From the NCBI RefSeq assembly GCF_022662105.1, contig NZ_JAKMCP010000003.1:620001-684000 (forward strand): DNA of 64,000 nt, in the 5' to 3' direction. The notes below the pieces were generated by a model that had not been told where the DNA came from, ran no database searches, and was given only the letters and a program-made list of their open reading frames with translations. This DNA comes from Aestuariivivens sediminis (GTDB lineage Bacteria > Bacteroidota > Bacteroidia > Flavobacteriales > Flavobacteriaceae). Positions 1 through 8,705 of the stretch are shown piece after piece; position 1 is the first letter of the stretch, and every line of letters begins with the position of its first letter. The position numbers were made by a program, and so were the translations under genes.

Positions 1-1113
1 ATTAATGCTTTGGGCAATAAAATTTGTATATGACAAATCCGCTTTTAAATTATTGATGCTTGTTGCCAATTTTAATTCGCCATGTTTCACATTAAGTTTT
101 AATTGGGCCCCTTTGGGCATTTTAATCCTAATGGTCTTTTTAAACTTTGAATGTGATTCTCCATGAACCAATCGCTCTATTTTAATTCGCCGTTCATCGG
201 CTAGTTTTGCACGTTTTTCATGCAGTTTTTCACGTACCTTTTGACGTTCTTTCATTATTTCTGCTTCGTGTTCTGAACGAGATTCCTTAAGTTTTTCACG
301 AGCCTTTTTCTGTTCTTCCCTCAGTTTTAAACGCTGCTCGGCACGTTGTTCCATTTGTTCCGCAAACCGTTCCCCCCAGGCTTCCATTTGCTTGCCATAG
401 TGTTCTCCAAACTGCTCTCCCCAGGCTTCCATTTGCTTAGCATATTCTTCTTCCCACTCCTTACCGAACTTTTCCTCCCAGATTTCCATTTTCATTTCAA
501 AATCCTTACCAAATTTTGATTCGAATTGTCTGGTATATTCCTCTAAGTATTTATCTCCGTCTTTTTGATATGCTTGATAATCAAACTGAAAATTGTTAAT
601 TCCCTCCGGCAATTCCGGTAACTCGGGCATTGGCGGCATTGGCGGGACCGGTGGAACGTCTGGCATTTCGGGTATTTCAGGCATTTCAAAATTAAAATCG
701 AAATCTATTTCTGGTAAGTCTGCCAATTCAAACTTCAGTTCTTCTAAGATGGCTTGGACTGCCTCACCATCCGGATGATTAAACGGATGGTCCCATGGGC
801 CATGTGCCTTATCTCTAGTATTTATGGTAACCGATCCCGTTGAGGCATCCACCTCAACCACCCAGTTTTCCAACGCTTTTTCTAATGCTTCCCTGCTCAA
901 ATCGTCACCTTCAATATAGGCCTCGATCTCTACCGTATTCTTATTCCAGGTATCAAATTCTATATTGCAATAGCTCGTATTTAAATCAATAGTAACATCT
1001 TTATCCACCTTTATGGATTGAGATACTTTGATTAATTTTTCCTGTGCCGATAATGTAGTGAGCATAGAACAGCACAGTAGTAATAGCTTTAATAATATAA
1101 TTGACTGTTTCAT
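1..1113 (-). CDS. Exported coiled-coil protein of a sigma/anti-sigma locus (3' end outside window)
   Basis: Reading begins at ATG 1113 and stays open for 371 codons to the window edge, so the C-terminus is missing. Residues 1-23 form a signal peptide (hydrophobic stretch, then LSAQ). Residues 25-110 look beta-rich. Residues 144-170 are a Pro/Met/Glu-rich linker, and about 175-315 is a highly charged helical stretch that includes a 15-residue near-repeat (KQMEAWGEQF at 226, KQMEAWGERF at 241). A beta-type segment resumes near 325 and resembles DUF4097-like adhesin folds. The gene lies 15 bp downstream of the anti-sigma-like gene and is probably in one operon with it and the ECF sigma gene. Function unknown; an envelope location is inferred from the signal peptide. 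Confidence 0.8.
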   Translation of the reverse strand, partial: MKQSIILLKLLLLCCSMLTTLSAQEKLIKVSQSIKVDKDVTIDLNTSYCNIEFDTWNKNTVEIEAYIEGDDLSREALEKALENWVVEVDASTGSVTINTRDKAHGPWDHPFNHPDGEAVQAILEELKFELADLPEIDFDFNFEMPEIPEMPDVPPVPPMPPMPELPELPEGINNFQFDYQAYQKDGDKYLEEYTRQFESKFGKDFEMKMEIWEEKFGKEWEEEYAKQMEAWGEQFGEHYGKQMEAWGERFAEQMEQRAEQRLKLREEQKKAREKLKESRSEHEAEIMKERQKVREKLHEKRAKLADERRIKIERLVHGESHSKFKKTIRIKMPKGAQLKLNVKHGELKLATSINNLKADLSYTNFIAQSIN

Positions 1114-1128
1114 TTTGTGATTGATGTT

Positions 1129-1680
1129 TTAAACTGATTGTGTTTGTAAATCAGCATCAGTTTCTGTTGTTTTTAAGACATTTAATTGTTCTTTAAGACG
1201 ATACAATAAGTTTAAACGAAGTTTCAAATTATCTATAAGGGCATTAACCGTTAACTCTGTGGGCCCTAATTCGGTCAACTCTTTTGATAATTGGTTGTAT
1301 TCTTTATTGAGTTCTTCGAGTTGCTTTAAGTAACCGTCAAATAAATCTCTGGTTTCCGGAGTATATTTTATTTTTGAAAGTTCTAAATTGATACTGGCTA
1401 AATAATAATCCTCAACCTTTTTTAATCCCGGCGACACATCACCTAAAGTTTTGATTTTAGAGGGTTGACTTCCATGGGTTAAAGAACCTTCATCAGATGA
1501 AAAAAAATGAGTAAAAGCACCATAACCTATGCCCAAAAGCAATACCACACTGGCCGCTATATTGTACCATTTAAATGGCTTTCGCCTGGCTTCCGGTAAG
1601 GCTTTGTCCAATTTTTCAAGAAACCTTACCTGGTGATTATCTGGCATTTTTAAGCTCGAAATTTTATCGTTTTTAAACAT
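1129..1680 (-). CDS. Anti-sigma-factor-like single-pass membrane protein
   Basis: About 183 residues if started at the ATG at 1680, which overlaps the end of the sigma gene by 8 bp (ATGTTTAA) and has AAGG just upstream. An in-frame ATG at 1701 would add seven residues. A short polar N-terminus is followed by one membrane segment (about residues 40-58, IAASVVLLLGIGYG) and a C-terminal domain rich in charged helices. No zinc-binding HxxxCxxC motif is visible, so it is not a classical ZAS anti-sigma factor. The role is inferred from topology and from translational coupling to the sigma gene. In the Bacteroidota such proteins often hold an ECF sigma factor at the membrane. Confidence 0.7.
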   Translation of the reverse strand: MFKNDKISSLKMPDNHQVRFLEKLDKALPEARRKPFKWYNIAASVVLLLGIGYGAFTHFFSSDEGSLTHGSQPSKIKTLGDVSPGLKKVEDYYLASINLELSKIKYTPETRDLFDGYLKQLEELNKEYNQLSKELTELGPTELTVNALIDNLKLRLNLLYRLKEQLNVLKTTETDADLQTQSV

Positions 1681-2236
1681 TTTCCTTATATCCTGTGCCA
1701 TAGCCTTTGCGTGTTAACAGTTCTTTTAATTTTGATTTTCCCCTGGATAATTGCGTTCGGGATGATACCTCAGATATGTTCATAATTTCCGATATTTCCC
1801 GGTGATCATAACCTTCAATTAAGTAAAGCATAACCACATACTTGTATTTATCTGGTAACTTGTTTATTGCACCCTTAACATCTTCTAATGTTGTTGCATC
1901 GTCTACAAACCATTTGTCGTCTACATTAGCGTCAATAACTTTTAAGTGCACGTCTTCTAATTCAACCATCCTTTGTTTTTTAGATTTTAAGAAATCGATG
2001 CTTTTATTGACAACAATACGTTTTAACCAAGCTCCAAAAGTAACCTCAGCCTTATACTGATTCAATTTGGTAAAAGCCTTAATAAAAGCTTCTTGTACCA
2101 CATCCTCAGCATCATTTGGATTGTTCAAAAACCGCATAGCCACAATATACATCCCATCGCAGTACTGGTTGTATAACTGCAGTTGTGCCTTGCGATTATT
2201 TTGTTTACATTTTTCAATAATCCCAATGTGAAACAT
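1673..2236 (-). CDS. ECF-family RNA polymerase sigma factor
   Basis: 187 residues, the usual length for an ECF sigma factor. Region 2 is recognisable in the N-terminal half (DAEDVVQEAFIKAF followed by FGAWLKRIVVNKSIDFLK), and region 4 with its helix-turn-helix is at about residues 125-175 (LPDKYKYVVMLYLIEGYDH, then EISEIMNISE). Expected to direct core RNA polymerase to a small regulon under control of the overlapping downstream membrane protein. First gene of a three-gene minus-strand set. What signal it answers cannot be read from the sequence. Confidence 0.92.
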   Translation of the reverse strand: MFHIGIIEKCKQNNRKAQLQLYNQYCDGMYIVAMRFLNNPNDAEDVVQEAFIKAFTKLNQYKAEVTFGAWLKRIVVNKSIDFLKSKKQRMVELEDVHLKVIDANVDDKWFVDDATTLEDVKGAINKLPDKYKYVVMLYLIEGYDHREISEIMNISEVSSRTQLSRGKSKLKELLTRKGYGTGYKENV

Positions 2237-2411
2237 GCTTTGGTCTACTTTTTGATTTCAGTTAGTTCGTATTAAAAGACGACACAAAAATGAATGTGTT
2301 GCAAAAACAGTGAATTTTATTTAAAATATAACAAAGCTAAATAAATATGCCCTTGTAATTTATAGATTGCGTCTAATTAAAGTATATTTACAGCTCCAAA
2401 AATTGCTCAAT

Positions 2412-2966
2412 ATGAATACCCTTTTTAAACGACTAATGGCAATATTAATTATTGTTGCTGTTGGTATTTTTGTTTACTCCTATCTCAACGACGGGTTCCA
2501 AAAAAGAAAAAGTCCCAAAAAAACAGTTAGTTTTAAAGTCGATGATTTAAAACTTGAAGTATTTTACAACAGGCCTTCAAAACGAGGGCGAGAAATTTTT
2601 GGAGCTTTAGTGCCCTATAACGAAGTATGGCGAACCGGTGCAAATGAAGCGACAACATTTGCTACCAACAAAACCCTTAAAATAGGAACCGATTCACTAA
2701 ATGCCGGTAAGTATACATTATGGACTATTCCAAACGATACAGCGTGGCAAGTCATTTTTAACTCCAAACAATATGAATGGGGCGTAGACCACGAAACCTT
2801 AAAAGCCCTTCGTGAACCTAAATATGATGTCGTAAATGTTGTTGTACCGGTTGAAAAAATAGATAACACCGTAGAACAATTTACCATAGCTTTTGATAAT
2901 TCTACTGATAATTTATTTTTAACTATGGCATGGGATAATGTTAAAATTGAGGTTCCCCTGAAATAA
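2412..2966 (+). CDS. DUF2911 family protein, membrane-anchored or exported
   Basis: 184 residues from ATG 2412. An upstream in-frame start at 2367 is possible but adds a non-hydrophobic tail before the obvious N-terminal membrane/signal segment (residues 6-23, LMAILIIVAVGIFVYSY). The body matches the DUF2911 pattern as I know it: VFYNRPSKRGREIFG, then VPYNEVWRTGANEATTF, then AGKYTLWTIPN. Proteins of this family are common in Bacteroidota, are exported, and have no established reaction. It is transcribed divergently from the sigma operon and stands alone. Confidence 0.85.
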   Translation: MNTLFKRLMAILIIVAVGIFVYSYLNDGFQKRKSPKKTVSFKVDDLKLEVFYNRPSKRGREIFGALVPYNEVWRTGANEATTFATNKTLKIGTDSLNAGKYTLWTIPNDTAWQVIFNSKQYEWGVDHETLKALREPKYDVVNVVVPVEKIDNTVEQFTIAFDNSTDNLFLTMAWDNVKIEVPLK

Positions 2967-3097
2967 CCTTGAGTTTTGCACAAATCTTGGAAAACTCAAA
3001 GGAATTATGGATTTAATCCACTATAGAACACTAACTATTAAATCCTGATACAAACTTTAAAACTAAAATTGTAAATTAGTCAAACAATCGATTTCAG

Positions 3098-4180
3098 GTG
3101 GCTAAAAAAACAACATCGGTTTCAGAAGATAACAATAATGGCTTTTCTGAACAAGAAAATTCCAAAGCAGCATCGATCAACTCTTTAAAGAATAAACGAA
3201 AAACCTCTTTAGATGTAGATGCGCTAATTACAGATATTTTAAACCGGAAAATTGTAGCATTAAGTAGAGGGATCACGCTTATTGAAAGTAAAAACCCCGA
3301 GCACCTTAAACGAGCTAAACAAGTGATTAAGGCCTGCTTACCACGTGCGAACAAGTCTATTCGCATTGGTATTACTGGAGTACCGGGTGTCGGAAAAAGT
3401 ACTTTTATTGAAACCTTTGGTAAACATTTAACCGCTCTTGGAAAACGGGTTGCAGTGCTGGCTGTAGATCCTAGTAGTTCAATTACCAAAGGGAGCATAT
3501 TGGGAGATAAAACGAGGATGCAAGACCTGGTTAAAGATAAAAATGCATATATAAGACCATCGGCATCGGGAAATACGCTTGGCGGGGTTGCCAGAAAAAC
3601 AAGAGAAAGTATAATTCTATGTGAGGCTGCCGGGTTTGACGTCATTATCATAGAAACCGTTGGAGTTGGGCAAAGCGAGACCACCGTGCACAGTATGGTC
3701 GATTTTTTTCTGCTTTTAAAATTGGCCGGAGCAGGTGATGAACTACAAGGTATCAAGCGAGGTATTATTGAAATGGCAGATGCCATAGCCATTAATAAAT
3801 CGGATGGAGACAATTTAAAACAGGCTAAGTTGGCTAAAATGGAATTTAGCAGAGCACTTCACCTTTACCCTAAAAAAGTTTCAGGTTGGCAGCCCAATGT
3901 TACCACCTGCAGCGCCTTGCACAATGAAGGCATTGATGCCATTTGGGATAACATTTTAGAATACGTTCATTTTACCAAAAGGAGCGGCTATTTTAACAAG
4001 AAACGACAAGAACAAAATAAGTTTTGGTTGGTTCAAACCATAGAATCACAGTTAACTTCCAACTTTTTCAATTTAGACATCATCAAAACGGAATTAAAAA
4101 AACAACTGGATTTAATCGAACAAAACAAAACAACTCCTTTTGCTGCAGCGGATTATATGCTTGGAATTATTAAATCCTAA
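3098..4180 (+). CDS. meaB: Methylmalonyl-CoA mutase-associated GTPase MeaB
   Basis: 360 residues starting at GTG 3098; the next in-frame Met lies inside the GTPase fold, so the GTG is required. G3E-type P-loop GTPase: Walker A GVPGVGKST at residues 94-102, an AVDPSSS stretch, the ETVGVGQSE switch region, and NKSDG for base recognition. MeaB/ArgK proteins protect and load the cobalamin cofactor of methylmalonyl-CoA mutase. The mutase genes are not in this window. The N-terminal 45 residues are polar and low in complexity. Confidence in family membership is high; the mutase partner is inferred from the family. Confidence 0.93.
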   Translation: MAKKTTSVSEDNNNGFSEQENSKAASINSLKNKRKTSLDVDALITDILNRKIVALSRGITLIESKNPEHLKRAKQVIKACLPRANKSIRIGITGVPGVGKSTFIETFGKHLTALGKRVAVLAVDPSSSITKGSILGDKTRMQDLVKDKNAYIRPSASGNTLGGVARKTRESIILCEAAGFDVIIIETVGVGQSETTVHSMVDFFLLLKLAGAGDELQGIKRGIIEMADAIAINKSDGDNLKQAKLAKMEFSRALHLYPKKVSGWQPNVTTCSALHNEGIDAIWDNILEYVHFTKRSGYFNKKRQEQNKFWLVQTIESQLTSNFFNLDIIKTELKKQLDLIEQNKTTPFAAADYMLGIIKS

Positions 4181-4200
4181 CTTCTCTATAAACTCTAATT

Positions 4201-5139
4201 TTATAAAAAATTTTCCTTGTACCACCCTACCTGATACTTCACAGCATCCAAAAGCGTTGTTGTCGGATTGTAGTCGAGCAGCGTTTTAGCTTTATCTATA
4301 ACGGCTCTGGTTCGAAATTGATCTCCAGCCCTTCTGGCATAATGTTCAATTGAATGGATTTACCAATAGCCTGTTCCACGGCCTCAATACCTTGTTGTGA
4401 AGTATACTCTTTATCGGTTCCCAGGTTAACTATTTCTCCATTTAAAATCGATTCTTTTCCAATAACACTTACTATGCCTTCCACTATATCTCCAACATAG
4501 GTAAAACTTCTCAAATGTTTGTCACTACCTTCAAACAATGGGAATGGTTTTCCTTCTAACCCTAAAGCAATTAATTTGGCAAACATCTTTTCTGGGCGTT
4601 CACGGGGTCCAATTACAGAATATAAACGCAAAGAACACGATCTTAGCTTTTCTTCTCTGCTTTGCTGAAGCACCAATTGTTCTGCTGCCAATTTAGTTAC
4701 TCCTTAAAAGGAGGCCGGCTTTGGGGGAACATCTTCTTTAAAAGCAGCCTCAAGGCCATATACTGAAGAGGTCCCAATGTTTATAAACAATTTTAAATTC
4801 GACAATCCCAAGGCATAATCCACTAATGCTTTTGTGGCCAGAACATTATTCTCCAGATAATCATTAAATGTAGACGTTGTTGAAATTCCGGGTTGAGCAG
4901 CAAAATGAAATATATAATCTAAATCTTTCGGTAACCTTTCGGCAAGATTGGAATCATTTAAATTTTTGTGTATTATGGGAATATTTTGTGCTTTTAGACT
5001 AGCAGCATTTAACTTCTTCAACGCCACGTCATAGTGCGATGAAAAATTATCCACACCCAGGATCATGACCTAAAGCATTAAGTGCTTCAGCAGCATGGGA
5101 ACCAATAAAACCAGCTGCACCGGTTACTAAGACTCTCAT
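4201..5139 (-). pseudogene. Broken NAD-dependent UDP-sugar epimerase (UDP-glucuronate 4-epimerase type)
   Basis: Conceptual reading starts at ATG 5139 with the Rossmann motif VTGAAGFIGSH. Frame is lost near 5066 (two bases missing between GGTCATGA and the LGVDNF coding), resumes as LGVDNFSSHYDV, and meets an in-frame TAA at 4704-4706. That stop sits exactly where the catalytic Tyr of the YxxxK motif belongs (PASF-stop-GVTK). Reading continues as KLAAEQLV and the RLYSVIGPRERPEKM segment. A third lesion, one base missing near 4317, precedes AGDQFRTRAVIDKAKTLLDY and the natural stop at 4201. The original ATG overlaps the PAP2 stop codon (TGATG), implying past translational coupling. The family is clear; the exact sugar substrate is an inference from the MPExAGD-like motif. 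Confidence 0.9.
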
Positions 5140-5726
5140 CAGTTAATATTAATTTTAGGTCTATTCAAAAGCAATAATAAATAGCTCGCTAGTTTATAAA
5201 ATAGGATTCCGGAAATCACACCGAACAACAATCCACAGCATACATCCAATGGGTAATGAACTCCTACATAAATTCTACTATAAGCAACCAGTAAACTAAT
5301 GCTCAGCAACACATAAATAAGCTTTTTATGTTGCGGTCTAAGCAACAAGCCTCCAAAAACGGCAACTGCCATGGAATTAGAAGCATGCCCTGAAAAAAAA
5401 CCGTATAATCCGCAACGTACGGCAATAAACCGCATAGACTCCATGACCCCTTCGGTCCTACAAGGTCGTGTACGTTCAAAGCCACGTTTAAAAATATTCG
5501 TGACCTGATCTGTAAATGTTAGCATTAATGCCGCCACGACAACTAAAAGAATTACGGATTTTAAACCGAACTTTTTGTAAAAAAAATACAACAATAACAC
5601 CCCATACAGACTACCAAATATCAATTTATTGGTGATTAATAGCCATAGGTTATCCCAGGTTTCAGATCCTAGATTATTTAGGTATAAAAAAAGTTCGGTG
5701 TCGTACTCTAAAATGTGGTCAAGCAT
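5139..5726 (-). CDS. PAP2-superfamily membrane phosphatase
   Basis: 195 residues with about five membrane segments. The three PAP2 signature blocks are intact: K80...R87-P88, S112-G-H114, and S150-R...H157...D161. Members remove phosphate from lipid carriers such as undecaprenyl diphosphate or from phosphatidic acid and lipid A, with the active site on the outer face of the inner membrane. It follows the small acidic gene by 8 bp and its stop overlaps the start of the dead epimerase, so the two once formed a unit, perhaps in surface-glycan synthesis (inference). The substrate cannot be assigned from sequence. Confidence 0.9.
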   Translation of the reverse strand: MLDHILEYDTELFLYLNNLGSETWDNLWLLITNKLIFGSLYGVLLLYFFYKKFGLKSVILLVVVAALMLTFTDQVTNIFKRGFERTRPCRTEGVMESMRFIAVRCGLYGFFSGHASNSMAVAVFGGLLLRPQHKKLIYVLLSISLLVAYSRIYVGVHYPLDVCCGLLFGVISGILFYKLASYLLLLLNRPKININ

Positions 5727-5734
5727 AAGATAAT

Positions 5735-5962
5735 TTATTCTTCATATTTCGCTATTTCATCATCATAAAACTGGGTAGCCAGTCGGATCGCATACTCTGT
5801 TTCGGTATCGAGTTCCTTTTTATCATCTTCATCAAAATCTTCAAACCATTCCACCTCATCATTTTCCAGATTGATAATAAATCTCGGAAATTCGGTATGT
5901 ATTACAAAAATAGCATTGGGGTATTCAGTGTTATCCCCTAATATAAATTTTGGTAAGGCCAT
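5735..5962 (-). CDS. Small acidic conserved protein
   Basis: 75 residues and strongly acidic (about a third Asp/Glu, with the run EDFDEDDKKE near residue 40). No signal peptide, membrane segment or metal motif is visible. It lies 10 bp downstream of the MATE gene and 8 bp upstream of PAP2, the spacing of an operon member. I recall similar short proteins next to such genes in flavobacteria but can give no function. Tight packing and codon use like its neighbours argue that it is a real gene. Confidence 0.7.
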   Translation of the reverse strand: MALPKFILGDNTEYPNAIFVIHTEFPRFIINLENDEVEWFEDFDEDDKKELDTETEYAIRLATQFYDDEIAKYEE

Positions 5963-5972
5963 TCATTCTGAA

Positions 5973-7349
5973 TTAGTTGTTGGACAAAATTAACTTTTTA
6001 GTCAAATAATTAAACCGAATATACAATAAAATAGCAGCAGTTGTTAAACCGGCCAGCAAACCCATCCAAATTCCAAAACTACCATAGGCCTCTTCCTTTC
6101 CAAAAAACCAACTCACCGGAAATCCAATCAGCCAATAAGAAATAAAGGTTATTATGGTCGGTATCTTAACATCTTGTAATCCTCTCAAGGCCCCTAATAC
6201 AATAACCTGTAGACTGTCACTGATTTGAAAAATAGCTGCTGCAATTAACAATTTTGAGGCAATTTCTATTACGGTGGTGTTATCACTTAAATTTTTAAGG
6301 TCATCAAAATCAACATACAGTTTAGGGAGTTGATTATGAAATGCAAAGAAAAGCACCGCAAAGCTTATGGCAAACAAGGTTCCCATAAAGAATAGTGAAA
6401 ATGCTATTCGCCGTAACTCAAAATAAGCCATTAATCCCTTTTGATTTCCCACTCTAATCATGGATGCCACGCTCAAACCCATTGCAACCATAAAGGTCAT
6501 AGAAGACAAATTTAGTGCAATTTGATTGGCAGCTTGCGGATTCTTCCCCAACAGGCCACTTAACCATATGGCTGCTGTAAAAATGGCAACTTCAAAAAAC
6601 ATTTGCATGGAACTCGGTGCTCCTAAGTTTATTATTTTTCTCAGCATTAATTTGTTTAAAACAAAAAATTTAATGTGAGTAACAAAATCTTTCGATTTTT
6701 CCTTTCCTTTTAATAAATACCATAAATACCCTACCATAATAAATCGAGATACCAAGGTCCCATAAGCAGCTCCAACAATACCCAATTCCGGGAAACCGAA
6801 CTTTCCGAAAATGAGAACATAATTCAGTAACACGTTAACGATGTTTGCCAAAATTGTAGCATACATGGGATATTTAGTCATGGACAAGCCATCGCTAAAT
6901 TGCTTAAAAGCTTGAAAAACCACTAATGGAATTAAAGAAAAGGCCACCAAGTCTAAATATGGAATGGCTAACACTACCACTTCAATTGGTTGATTCATTA
7001 AATACATCAAGGGTTTGGCAAAAAAAACCATCAAAAACAACAATACCCCTAAAACCGTACACAAAAACAGTCCATGTTTAAAAGCGGATTTTCCCTTTAA
7101 AAAATCTTTGGCCGAATCTGCTTCGGCAGTTAAAGGTGTAATGGCCGTACTAAAACCAATACCCAAAGACATAGCAATAAACATAAAACTATTGCCCAAG
7201 GATACCGCTGCCAATTCCGCAGTTCCTAATTGCCCCACCATAATATTATCTATAAAACTAACAAAGGTATGCCCTAACATACCTAGCATAACTGGTGCTG
7301 CCAGTTGCCAATTATATCTAAACTCTTTGGTGTAATTTTTTATAAGCAT
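5973..7349 (-). CDS. MATE-family multidrug/sodium antiporter (NorM-like)
   Basis: 458 residues from ATG 7349 (a TTG codon directly before it is an alternative). The hydrophobic profile fits twelve membrane helices in two six-helix halves. The N-terminal part carries the MATE-typical sequence LAAPVMLGMLGHTFVSFIDN followed by MVGQLGTAELAAVSLGNS. Members export cationic drugs or metabolites in exchange for Na+ or H+ across the inner membrane. First gene of a minus-strand set with the small acidic gene, PAP2 and the pseudogene. A perfect 16-bp palindrome lies 23 bp upstream of the start and may be an operator. Confidence 0.93.
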   Translation of the reverse strand: MLIKNYTKEFRYNWQLAAPVMLGMLGHTFVSFIDNIMVGQLGTAELAAVSLGNSFMFIAMSLGIGFSTAITPLTAEADSAKDFLKGKSAFKHGLFLCTVLGVLLFLMVFFAKPLMYLMNQPIEVVVLAIPYLDLVAFSLIPLVVFQAFKQFSDGLSMTKYPMYATILANIVNVLLNYVLIFGKFGFPELGIVGAAYGTLVSRFIMVGYLWYLLKGKEKSKDFVTHIKFFVLNKLMLRKIINLGAPSSMQMFFEVAIFTAAIWLSGLLGKNPQAANQIALNLSSMTFMVAMGLSVASMIRVGNQKGLMAYFELRRIAFSLFFMGTLFAISFAVLFFAFHNQLPKLYVDFDDLKNLSDNTTVIEIASKLLIAAAIFQISDSLQVIVLGALRGLQDVKIPTIITFISYWLIGFPVSWFFGKEEAYGSFGIWMGLLAGLTTAAILLYIRFNYLTKKLILSNN

Positions 7350-7371
7350 CAAACAAAAATAAACTTTACAC

Positions 7372-7387
7372 CTTGGTTATAACCAAG
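7372..7387. promoter_or_regulatory. Perfect 16-bp palindrome upstream of the MATE gene
   Basis: CTTGGTTATAACCAAG is self-complementary over all 16 bases and lies 23 bp before the MATE start codon. Position and symmetry suit the binding site of a dimeric repressor, as is common for drug-exporter genes. No regulator gene is adjacent. On the plus strand it is followed by TTTT, so a weak terminator is an alternative reading. Confidence 0.4.
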
Positions 7388-7600
7388 TTTTAATAAAAGA
7401 TTTGACCGATACCCATTACGATTTGTTAATAAATTTTTGCAACCCACTTAAAACCAAAGTTTTATTTTTATAAATTTGACAATAGTTAAGATTTCCCCAA
7501 GTTTTTAAGAACGGATATTTATTAAAATATATATAGAAACATTTAGCTTTTATTTTATAGGGATTAAAAATAATACTACAGCTTAAAGGTTTCGATATTT
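7388..7600. other. Gene-free AT-rich stretch between divergent genes
   Basis: No ORF with coding character is present on either strand. The segment is very AT-rich. It separates the MATE gene (minus) from the PD40 gene (plus) and presumably holds both promoters, but no convincing -33/-7 pair was found. It is bounded on the right by a strong hairpin with a T-run, so a short plus-strand RNA from within this stretch is possible. Confidence 0.4.
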
Positions 7601-7631
7601 AAAAAGGGGAAGTAAAATTTTCCCCTTTTTT
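7601..7631 (+). terminator. Hairpin with T-run (orphan terminator)
   Basis: AAAAAGGGGAA pairs with TTCCCCTTTTT around a short loop and ends in TTTTTT. It lies 47 bp upstream of the PD40 gene and downstream of no plus-strand gene, so it either ends an unannotated RNA or acts as an attenuator in the PD40 leader. Confidence 0.55.
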
Positions 7632-7678
7632 GTTATCTTTAGCCATGGTTAGAGCAGTTAACATGAACCCAATAAAAG

Positions 7679-8638
7679 ATGACACACTTGAATCTATTAG
7701 GTATACTATTGATCAATAGTATTGTCTTTTCTCAATCACAACTAGCGGAACCATATTTACCAGGATATCTAAAGGAATTTCCCAATGTCAGAGACTTGAC
7801 CATGTCGCCCGACGGGAATGAAATTATGTTTACCGCTCAAAGCGTAATGGGAAATCTTTCTGCTATTATTTCTTTGAAAAAAGAAAATAACGTCTGGGGG
7901 AAATTACAAATTGCACCTTTTTCCGGAAAGTATTTTGATTTAGAACCTTGTTTTTCCAAGGACGGGTTAAGGCTTTATTTTGTGTCCACACGACCTTTAT
8001 TTTCACACTATAACGACCCCAAAGATTTTGATATTTGGTACACAGAACGTCAATCCCTAAACTCCGAATGGTCTGAACCAAAAAACATGGAATTTCCAAT
8101 AAACACAGAGCATGGCGAATTCTACCCGTCCCTTTCGAAAAATGGAAATCTTTACTTTACACGGGATAACACTACTTTAAAAAGAAAGGATGATATTTAT
8201 TTTAGTGAATATGATAACGGGGGGTATTCTGAACCCGTGGCATTATCGGATAGTATTAACTCGGAGGGCTACGAATACAACGCCTTTATAGCCCCAGATG
8301 AATCTTATTTGATATTTGGTTGCTATAACAGGACTGATGGTTATGGTAGTGGTGATCTTTATATTAGTTATAATATTGGAAATCAATGGACAAAGGCTAA
8401 AAATATGGGCGACACAATCAATTCTGACAAAATGGATTATTGCCCGTTCGTTGATACCAAAACCAATACCCTCTATTTTACAAGTAAACGGGATAACACC
8501 AATGCTCAATTTGATAACCCAGTGAACCTTGAGGAACTGCTGATCGAATTAAACAGATATGATAACGGGTCCAGCAGACTTTATAAAATTGACTTTAGTC
8601 CGGATGACCCACATGAAGTCCTTAAAAAGGATGATTGA
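7679..8638 (+). CDS. Secreted PD40/WD40-like beta-propeller protein
   Basis: 319 residues with a signal peptide at about 1-19 (NLLGILLINSIVFSQ). The body has at least five repeats of the PD40 type: TMSPDGNEIMFTA, FSKDGLRLYFVS, LSKNGNLYFTRD, IAPDESYLIFG and VDTKTNTLYFTSKR. Such TolB-like propellers act in the periplasm or at the cell surface, usually in protein-protein contacts; no enzyme motif is visible. Other upstream ATGs (7645, 7663) lie in a different, closed frame, which fixes the start. The gene stands alone after a hairpin. Confidence 0.8.
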   Translation: MTHLNLLGILLINSIVFSQSQLAEPYLPGYLKEFPNVRDLTMSPDGNEIMFTAQSVMGNLSAIISLKKENNVWGKLQIAPFSGKYFDLEPCFSKDGLRLYFVSTRPLFSHYNDPKDFDIWYTERQSLNSEWSEPKNMEFPINTEHGEFYPSLSKNGNLYFTRDNTTLKRKDDIYFSEYDNGGYSEPVALSDSINSEGYEYNAFIAPDESYLIFGCYNRTDGYGSGDLYISYNIGNQWTKAKNMGDTINSDKMDYCPFVDTKTNTLYFTSKRDNTNAQFDNPVNLEELLIELNRYDNGSSRLYKIDFSPDDPHEVLKKDD

Positions 8639-8705
8639 GAAACATATTCTGTCGCTGTTATAAACCATTCTTCGCCCAATTTTCCAGCCATATTAAAAAA
8701 GCTTG

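Noticed and set aside
593-778. Glycine/serine-rich plus-strand frame
   Set aside because: It is the complement of the Pro/Met/Glu-rich linker of the exported coiled-coil gene; the repeats arise from that coding sequence.
3094-3813. 239-codon open frame on the minus strand opposite meaB
   Set aside because: It lies wholly antisense to a clearly conserved GTPase, its translation shows no domain, and its composition mirrors meaB codon bias.
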